From positions 1 to 62,841 of IMG/VR virus record IMGVR_UViG_3300035181_001319: a stretch of 62,841 bases of DNA; one strand, written 5' to 3'. The DNA is from a virus. Numbering within the stretch: position 1 is the stretch's first letter; every line of letters starts with the position of its first letter. Below the pieces are notes generated by a model. The model saw nothing but the letters and a program-made list of their open reading frames with translations, did no database searches and was not told the origin of the DNA. Of this stretch, positions 57,559 through 62,841 are shown one piece after another. A program made the position numbers and the translations under genes.

Positions 57559-59081
57559 TGCAAGCTGAAAAGCCAAAGAAGCCTCTATCCGCTGGCCGGG
57601 TGGAGGACACTCAGGCGAAGAAGCTCAAACCTCCAGTGTTAGGCGTCAAAAGGTACGTGCTGACATCTGCCCAAAACAACACCCCGGTTTACAAAGACTG
57701 TTGGCATAACCTACTGGCCCTTGTAAACCACTATGGGGCCAAGCTTATGGTCAGCCGCTATACCTATGACAAGTCGTCATATGGAAAAAAGGCGGTAAAG
57801 CCCGACTCATCCAGGACTTCGGACTATGACAACCTGTGGTACTCCCCCGAAATTTCTCCGTACATTTCAGATGAGCGAGTTGAGCTTGCTCCTGGCCTTG
57901 TCTGGTGTGGCGAACTGAATATCCTCCCAACAGCTGTTGACCCCTTGTCGGGTCTTGAGTCTTACACTGGCCGGGCGTCAGGCATTTTCCCTCATGCCAA
58001 ATTTGCCATGGACAGTGTGGCCTCAGGCAAACTGGAAGCAACCAAGTTCAACTATACCACTGGGACAATTACCCAGCGGAACTATATCCAAAAGAAAGCA
58101 GGGCTTAAAGCCGAGCACTTCCATGGCTATGGGGCTTTGCTTGTCGAAGTCACTGAAGATGGGGCTTGGTATGTGCGCCAGTTGCAAGCAACTGAGTCAG
58201 GCAGCATTCGAGACCTTGACTTGCTGGCTACTGGTGGAGAAGTTTCAGAGGGTCACCGGGTTGAAGCCATATCTTGGGGAGACGTACATACTCGACTGAT
58301 TGACCCAGTTATTCGCAAGCTTAATTGGGGTGTGGGAGGCATGCTTGATGTGCTCTGCCCCAAATACCAGTTCATCCACGATGTGCTTGATTTCCGTGCC
58401 CGCAATCATCATGAAATAAAGAACGGGCTCAGCATGCACTCTCGGTACGTCGAAGCCAAAGAGTGTGTTCAGGAGGAGGTCCGAGAAGCCTCAGAGCTTA
58501 TCCGGGAGGCCATACGGCCTTGGTGTCATACGGTTGTTGTCGATAGCAATCACGACAAAGCCATGATACGTTGGCTTGTGGAAACAGACTTCCGAAAAGA
58601 TCCAGTGAATGCCCGGTACTTTCTTGAAGCGTCCCTTGCGCTTTATTATGCCAATGAGCGTCAGGACCGTGATTTTCATCTTCTGGAATGGGCCATGGCC
58701 AAGGAAGGGCTTACCACTTCCGTCCAGTTCGTGCGCCATGGCCAAGAAATTCCAGGCAGCCTACGTTTCCTTCGGGAAGATGAGAGTTTTGTGGTGTGCC
58801 ACTCCTATGCCGGAGGGGTTGAGAATGGCATGCACGGAGACCTCGGACCAAATGGAGCACGTGGAAGCATACGAGCCTTTGCCCGAATGGGCCGCCGGGC
58901 CAATGTGGCACACTCCCATTCGGCTGGAATTTTCAACGAGGTCTATCAAGCAGGCACCTCGTCCATGCTAGACTTGGGATACAACCGTGGACCGTCGAGT
59001 TGGAGTCATACCCATATTGTAACTTACCCTGAGGGGACCCGGTCGATGGTCACGCTGTGGAAAGGGCGATGGCGCGCTTGA
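57558..59081 (+). CDS. T5 A1-like metallophosphoesterase (507 aa)
   Basis: ATG 57558 overlaps the TAA of the upstream gene (TAATG). Metallophosphoesterase motifs: SWGDVHTRL near 241-243, DSNHDKAMIRWL near 327, HGDLGPNGARGS near 424 and AHSHSAG near 450, in the order D-x-H, N-H-D, H-G-D, H-x-H. The overall pattern follows the phage T5 A1 protein, which acts in early DNA transfer and host DNA breakdown. It is placed at the end of the late operon here, so delivery with the virion is an attractive idea. Its 3' end overlaps the convergent gene by 32 bases. Confidence 0.8.
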   Translation: MQAEKPKKPLSAGRVEDTQAKKLKPPVLGVKRYVLTSAQNNTPVYKDCWHNLLALVNHYGAKLMVSRYTYDKSSYGKKAVKPDSSRTSDYDNLWYSPEISPYISDERVELAPGLVWCGELNILPTAVDPLSGLESYTGRASGIFPHAKFAMDSVASGKLEATKFNYTTGTITQRNYIQKKAGLKAEHFHGYGALLVEVTEDGAWYVRQLQATESGSIRDLDLLATGGEVSEGHRVEAISWGDVHTRLIDPVIRKLNWGVGGMLDVLCPKYQFIHDVLDFRARNHHEIKNGLSMHSRYVEAKECVQEEVREASELIREAIRPWCHTVVVDSNHDKAMIRWLVETDFRKDPVNARYFLEASLALYYANERQDRDFHLLEWAMAKEGLTTSVQFVRHGQEIPGSLRFLREDESFVVCHSYAGGVENGMHGDLGPNGARGSIRAFARMGRRANVAHSHSAGIFNEVYQAGTSSMLDLGYNRGPSSWSHTHIVTYPEGTRSMVTLWKGRWRA

Positions 59082-59586
59082 GGGCTTCAGCCCAGAAACC
59101 CTTTGGCAGCAATGCCCGAACGCTTTCGCTTGGTTGAACCCAAGACCAGCTTGCTGGGCGTTGACCTTTGAAGCATTTGGCTGCAGAGGTTAGTCGGCGC
59201 TCAAGTTCAGCCATGGCCACTTCCGTGACACTGTAGGTCTCACAATCACGTAACTTGGGCCAAGGCAGCATATGGTCTGCCGGCAGTTTTAGCTCCAAAG
59301 CAATTCCCTCGGTTGGCTCAAATTCTAATTCCAACAATTCAAATCGGGGCAAAGGCGGTGTGCTGATATGACACCAGTCAATAAACACCCCATACCCAAC
59401 CGCATTGTGTTGGCCTCGAAAAGTCACTCTATGCCCCATGGCATCGGGTAGCACAAGGATTGACCGGTCAAGGCTGACTGACACTAGAACTCGCCGGTCT
59501 ACATTCAGTGAGTCCAACCAGAATAGAGCTTCGTGGTCTAAGGTGATAGCCAGGTGTTGATCCCACGAGCCGATTTGTCCTTGCAT
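59050..59586 (-). CDS. hypothetical protein (178 aa) under a dyad-controlled promoter
   Basis: ATG 59586 is chosen because the promoter at 59605-59634 ends just upstream; an ATG 19 codons earlier lies in front of the -10 box. The product begins MQGQIGSWDQHLAITLDHEA, beta-rich, with a helical C-terminus. Its ribosome site is weak. Convergent with the A1-like gene. Confidence 0.55.
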   Translation of the reverse strand: MQGQIGSWDQHLAITLDHEALFWLDSLNVDRRVLVSVSLDRSILVLPDAMGHRVTFRGQHNAVGYGVFIDWCHISTPPLPRFELLELEFEPTEGIALELKLPADHMLPWPKLRDCETYSVTEVAMAELERRLTSAAKCFKGQRPASWSWVQPSESVRALLPKGFWAEALKRAIALSTA

Positions 59587-59589
59587 GTT

Positions 59590-59634
59590 GATAGTCCCAA
59601 AATTGTTATACTCTGGGACTATCTTGACGTGCAA
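59590..59634 (-). promoter_or_regulatory. promoter with perfect 10-bp operator dyad
   Basis: Minus strand TTGCAC (59634-59629), 18-base spacer, TATAAC (59610-59605). The perfect inverted repeat GATAGTCCCA / TGGGACTATC (59590-59599 with 59614-59623) brackets the -10 box. A repressor bound there would block polymerase; as RNA the same arms would form only if transcription started upstream. Confidence 0.65.
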
Positions 59635-59651
59635 AAGCTTCAAAAGTACCG

Positions 59652-61439
59652 CTATTCACAGCTTCGGCGTCCAGTTGCGGGGTCAAATTCACAACTCATG
59701 CCAATATCTTCCAGCAATCCGGACTGCTCGGCCTTTTTTGCGATGGGAAAGGGCAGGTCAGCTGGTTCGAACTCTTCCTTGAACAAACCTCCTCGTTTTC
59801 CGTCACGATTGAAGGTGGTACAGCCCTTGGCCCCACCCTCATAGGCCACCCGGTAAATACCTTTGAATTCATCCCAAGGCATTGACCCATCACAGTTGAC
59901 TGTCTTGGAGACCGCACTGTCAACAAAGCGCTGAGCCGTAACCAAGACGTCAACGTGCTGCTTGGCAGTAACCTCGCCCATGGACGTACGGCGCCCACGA
60001 ACTTGAAGGTTTGCAAAGCCATAGTCGTAGAGGTCGACCTCCTGCTTGCCTGCCTCCATCAAGACCGTGCGCTTTTGCTTGAATTTGTAGACGGGTTCGA
60101 TGCTGGATGACACGTTGTCCGCTGACATGGAGATTGTGCCGGTTGGAGCAATTGAGGTCAAGTGGGAGTTGCGGATGCCGTAGGCCCACAAAGCTTCCTG
60201 CACGTCTTTGTCCAGCGACTTGATGAAAGACCCTTCACAGTACATCTCGCGATCAAACAGGGGAAATGCGCCCTTTTCCCTGGCCAGCTTAATCGACGCC
60301 AAATAGCAATACCGGGTGAAGAAGTGCATCAGCTTTGTTTCAAATGCCAGGCAGACTTTAGACCCATATGGCAGGCCCATGGCCTCGACAGTATTAGCAA
60401 AACCCGTGAAACCCAAACCCATGCGACGCTTGCTCTTGGCTTCGCGCTCTTGCTCCTGCAAAGGATAGATTGCCCGATCCACCACATTGTCCATTGCCCT
60501 GACTATGTGCGGTATGTCCTCGGCCAGCAGATCAAAGTCAAAGTAGTAGCTGGCCAGATCATGTCGCAGATACTTGACCAGATTGATTGAGCCAAGCAGG
60601 CAGGCACCAAAGGGAGGCAGGGGCTGTTCCCCGCAGGGGTTTGTGGCTGCAATCTTCTCGACATACCATAGGTTGTTCATGCGGTTGATCGTGTCGATGA
60701 AGAGCACACCTGGCTCGGCCCAGTCCCAGGTCGACCGCATCAGCGTTTCCCAGGTCTCACCTGCGTCCAGCTCTTGGTAAGTCTGACCACCAAAGCGGGT
60801 CTTGAACGGCTTGCCAGAATACAAGCATTCCATGAACTCGTCAGTCACGGCGACCGACGTGTTGAACCCGGTCAAGGCCGTCTGATTGTGCTTGGCATGG
60901 ATATAGGCCATGATGTCAGGATGGTCAATCCGCAAGACAGCCATTTGAGCCCCACGGCGATTGCCCGCTGACGACGTGGCTTTGCAGGTCTCATCGTAGA
61001 TGGGCATAAAGCTCAACGGTCCACCCGAACGGGACTGGAGCTTTTCGATCATGGCCCCGTTGGGCCGAAGGGTGGAGAAGTCATAGCCAATGCCACCACC
61101 CATTCGCATCGTGGCTGCCGCTTGTTCCAACCGATGGATGATGCTGGACTGCTCCGGATTGTCACGGCCTACAAAGCTGTCCGGAATTGTGCCCGAAACA
61201 TAGCAGTTATACGGGGTGACTGCCTTGGGCGAGCCCATTGCCGCTTGAACACGGCCTGCAGGCATGAACCGCATATCCAGCAGGATTTCACGGAACTCGT
61301 GATAATTGGCCTTGTCATCACCGTGGGACAAGGCCGACGCAATTCGGCCCATGGCATCCCGGAAGGTTTCATTCTTGAGGCGGTATTTCTCAGCGTGAAG
61401 CTGGTCAGAGTAGACAAGGCGAGGTCCAACGGAACCCAT
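59652..61439 (-). CDS. nrdJ: class II (B12-dependent) ribonucleotide reductase
   Basis: 595 residues from ATG 61439, preceded by GGGAG; the open frame upstream belongs to the leader. Radical and redox sites: PYNCYVSG near 85, ATNPCGEQPL with the thiyl Cys near the middle, PTGTISMSADN, and GGAKGCTTFNRDGKRGG near the end with cysteines in the tail. No small subunit, NrdI or activase is encoded nearby, and the form matches adenosylcobalamin-dependent NrdJ. It works at the nucleot(s)ide level to supply dNTPs for the replication region that it joins across the circle. Confidence 0.93.
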   Translation of the reverse strand: MGSVGPRLVYSDQLHAEKYRLKNETFRDAMGRIASALSHGDDKANYHEFREILLDMRFMPAGRVQAAMGSPKAVTPYNCYVSGTIPDSFVGRDNPEQSSIIHRLEQAAATMRMGGGIGYDFSTLRPNGAMIEKLQSRSGGPLSFMPIYDETCKATSSAGNRRGAQMAVLRIDHPDIMAYIHAKHNQTALTGFNTSVAVTDEFMECLYSGKPFKTRFGGQTYQELDAGETWETLMRSTWDWAEPGVLFIDTINRMNNLWYVEKIAATNPCGEQPLPPFGACLLGSINLVKYLRHDLASYYFDFDLLAEDIPHIVRAMDNVVDRAIYPLQEQEREAKSKRRMGLGFTGFANTVEAMGLPYGSKVCLAFETKLMHFFTRYCYLASIKLAREKGAFPLFDREMYCEGSFIKSLDKDVQEALWAYGIRNSHLTSIAPTGTISMSADNVSSSIEPVYKFKQKRTVLMEAGKQEVDLYDYGFANLQVRGRRTSMGEVTAKQHVDVLVTAQRFVDSAVSKTVNCDGSMPWDEFKGIYRVAYEGGAKGCTTFNRDGKRGGLFKEEFEPADLPFPIAKKAEQSGLLEDIGMSCEFDPATGRRSCE

Positions 61440-61448
61440 AAGCAATCT

Positions 61449-61489
61449 CCCAGGCGATGTGGCATACTGCACCACAATGTACGCCTGGG
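61449..61489 (-). promoter_or_regulatory. leader hairpin over the nrdJ ribosome site
   Basis: CCCAGGCG / CGCCTGGG (61489-61482 with 61456-61449) plus an inner TGTGG/CCACA pairing form a 41-base hairpin. Its 3' arm overlaps the GGGAG ribosome site. No B12-box of a cobalamin riboswitch is visible. A possible -10 (TATATA) lies just upstream near 61494-61500. Confidence 0.6.
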
Positions 61490-61515
61490 GCACTATATAA
61501 CGCCGCCGAAAACAC

Positions 61516-61773
61516 CTAGAGGCGCGTACTGTGGAACCAAGCTCGAAGATAACGTCGGTGATCAGCTTCGTCTTGGGCTTCTTGCACGCAGGTCGGACAC
61601 CGGTTGTTGTCGTCCCGTTCATCTTCAAGGAAGTGTTCACCACAAGAGGAACAAGTGAACAGGTCGTTGGTGTCATAGGTTTTGCCGTCAATCACAACCA
61701 AGCGCTCCGGCTCATGTTCCATGATGGCTTCAATGTCGTCGGTGTCAGTCAGAGGTTGCGGGGCTTTAGACAT
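61516..61773 (-). CDS. small zinc-ribbon protein (85 aa)
   Basis: ATG 61773 follows GGAGAGC. Cysteines in FTCSSCGEHFLEDERDDNN and RCPTCVQE form a CxxC...CxxC zinc ribbon; the N-terminus is acidic and helical. Possibly regulatory for the reductase operon. The family is not specific. Confidence 0.62.
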   Translation of the reverse strand: MSKAPQPLTDTDDIEAIMEHEPERLVVIDGKTYDTNDLFTCSSCGEHFLEDERDDNNRCPTCVQEAQDEADHRRYLRAWFHSTRL

Positions 61774-61807
61774 GATGCTCTCCATTGTTCATGATCCATT
61801 TTTTGAA

Positions 61808-61999
61808 CTACTTTTTCCTCACAAGCTTAGCAATATGAGCCAGAGAGAAAAAGACCATCAGCACTGGCCCTGCAAGATAGCAGAGCCAAGCAATTGTCTG
61901 ATTGTAAGGCTGCTTGCGATGCTTGGCTTCCCATTCACACATGCGGTCAAGGCCATATCCAATAGCCAGCCACAGCAAGGCAATCACATACCACTTCAT
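61808..61999 (-). CDS. two-helix membrane protein (63 aa)
   Basis: Hydrophobic segments WYVIALLWLAIGYGL and IAWLCYLAGPVLMVFFSLA flank a basic loop (EWEAKHRKQPYNQ). The start overlaps the upstream stop as ATGA. Unknown role; not near the lysis genes. Confidence 0.6.
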   Translation of the reverse strand: MKWYVIALLWLAIGYGLDRMCEWEAKHRKQPYNQTIAWLCYLAGPVLMVFFSLAHIAKLVRKK

Positions 62000-62520
62000 G
62001 TGGACACAGCCAGCTTCTGCGCCGCAGACTTGGCGCGCGGGCGGATTTGGGGCAAGTCCGGCCAGGGGATGCCCAAATCGTTTGCATCCATGCGGAGATG
62101 AACCACATACCAGCGAAGACAGGCAACGCTCGTGGACGCCTCGGGGAATTCGCCATGGATGATGTCCAAGACTTCCTTATACTTCAAGCCAATTGAGCGG
62201 CCGTCAACGTCAGTCATGGGAAGTCCGTTTTCACCTTTGACGCGAGCTTCAAGAAGCTCCAATGCCCGACGCCGAACTGTGCGGCCAAGCCTGCGGTTTT
62301 GCCGGCGAATGGCTTCGATGAAGTAGTCACGCCCAATATTGTCACCATTGACAACAACCTCCATTGGCTGGAGATTTGCGGGCACTTTCTCAGGCGCCAT
62401 GCCTTCAGAAAGTTTGGCCACAACCGCATTGTATTCGGGCAGTTGGGCATTGTAGCATTCAACCAGCCGCTCAAGGCTTGCGGACGTTGGTTCGGGTTTT
62501 TTGGGTCCTTTGGCAGTCAT
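61996..62520 (-). CDS. protein with C-terminal small DNA-binding-like domain (174 aa)
   Basis: ATG 62520 follows TTTGGAG. Helical N-terminal half (ASLERLVECYNAQLPEYNAV), arginine-rich centre (AIRRQNRRLGRTVRRRALEL), then the recurring domain (YKEVLDIIHGEFPEASTSVA followed by W-Y-V-V-H-L-R-M). A regulator or DNA-condensing role is inferred from the basic centre. Confidence 0.62.
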   Translation of the reverse strand: MTAKGPKKPEPTSASLERLVECYNAQLPEYNAVVAKLSEGMAPEKVPANLQPMEVVVNGDNIGRDYFIEAIRRQNRRLGRTVRRRALELLEARVKGENGLPMTDVDGRSIGLKYKEVLDIIHGEFPEASTSVACLRWYVVHLRMDANDLGIPWPDLPQIRPRAKSAAQKLAVST

Positions 62521-62586
62521 TCATAGTTCTCCAAAAAGATGATGGCTCTTCTTCAAGTATGCACTATAAACACCATCTTTGGAACA

Positions 62587-62841
62587 CTATTTCAGCTGCG
62601 AAGCCCTCAAAATCACCTGTGCAGCCGAGCACTTGGGATCAACTGCCGAATTGGCATGAAGCCAGTCCAGCGTGATTGGCTTGTCAAGCAACGCTTCTGC
62701 CAGAGAGCCATGGATCAAGTAGTGGAAACGGTGCGGGTGTTTACCCACCCTAATGAGATACCAGGACAGGCCCCCAGTGCCTGTTCGGCGAAGGGCAAAA
62801 TATACCTGCTTGTCTGTGGTCTTGACCCGCACAATGGGAGC
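62587..62841 (-). CDS. VRR-NUC-type nuclease, C-terminal part (joined to 1-186)
   Basis: The frame is open to base 62841 and continues in phase into the gene ending at base 1. It carries the second half of the VRR-NUC pattern: VYFALRRTGTGGLSWYLIRV then FHYLIHG. An apparent GTG start at 62832 is only the first start codon inside the window and has no ribosome site. With 1-186 this gives a 146-residue protein. Confidence 0.75.
   Translation of the reverse strand, partial: APIVRVKTTDKQVYFALRRTGTGGLSWYLIRVGKHPHRFHYLIHGSLAEALLDKPITLDWLHANSAVDPKCSAAQVILRASQLK

Noticed and set aside
61440-61515. cobalamin riboswitch upstream of the B12-dependent reductase
   Set aside because: The leader is too short and has no B12-box; only a simple hairpin is present.
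1-62841. lysogeny genes (integrase, repressor, attachment site)
   Set aside because: No integrase, excisionase or CI-like repressor pattern was found on either strand.

Overview
The window looks like a complete, circularly permuted genome of a strictly lytic, long-tailed (siphovirus-type) phage of an alphaproteobacterium. Two things support completeness. The minus-strand reading frame running off base 1 continues in frame at base 62841, and together they form one VRR-NUC-type nuclease. Both ends also lie inside the same minus-strand metabolic region. The host call rests on the tail-tip genes, which match the Rhodobacter gene transfer agent set (DUF2460, DUF2163, NlpC/P60 peptidase, TIM-barrel megatron), on a DUF2793 tail fibre and on a DUF6456 protein, all typical of Alphaproteobacteria. 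I see no integrase, repressor, RNA polymerase or CRISPR array.

Layout. (A) 1-16091, minus: nucleotide metabolism (DHFR, dCMP deaminase, a ThyA-family enzyme, a MazG/dNMP-kinase fusion), then replication and recombination (SNF2-like helicase, family A DNA polymerase, DUF2815 ssDNA-binding protein, DUF2800 nuclease), many small overlapping genes, a structured non-coding RNA with a tRNA-like 3' end, and a proteasome-like Ntn hydrolase. (B) 16261-19100, plus: a zinc-ribbon regulator and a primase-helicase, leaving a divergent promoter region. (C) 19116-30128, minus: about 30 small, mostly unrecognised genes (probably early host-takeover functions), an AAA+ ATPase, a 0.5 kb gene-free region with iteron-like repeats, and three identical-length structured leader elements. 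(D) 30459-59081, plus: the late region. It holds an RlpA-like protein, small terminase subunit, virion-associated proteins, large terminase subunit, portal, scaffold, capsid, connectors, tail tube, frameshifted chaperones, tape measure, GTA-like tail tip, fibre, M15 endolysin, membrane proteins and a T5 A1-like metallophosphoesterase. (E) 59050-62841, minus: a class II ribonucleotide reductase and small genes that join region A through the circle.

How it fits together. The ThyA-family enzyme carries Asp212 where thymidylate synthases have the Asn that reads uracil. This is the residue that marks T4 dCMP hydroxymethylase. It sits beside a fused MazG-like pyrophosphohydrolase and dNMP kinase, the two other activities T4 uses to replace dCTP with a modified dCTP. 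I infer that this phage makes a modified cytosine. Other points worth attention: a textbook -1 frameshift signal (GGGAAAC, 9-nt spacer, 9-bp stem) in the tail chaperone gene; promoters of the form TTTACA-N17-TAMACT placed directly behind terminators; five proteins sharing one small DNA-binding-like domain; and three replication proteins ending in the same DPLA tail.
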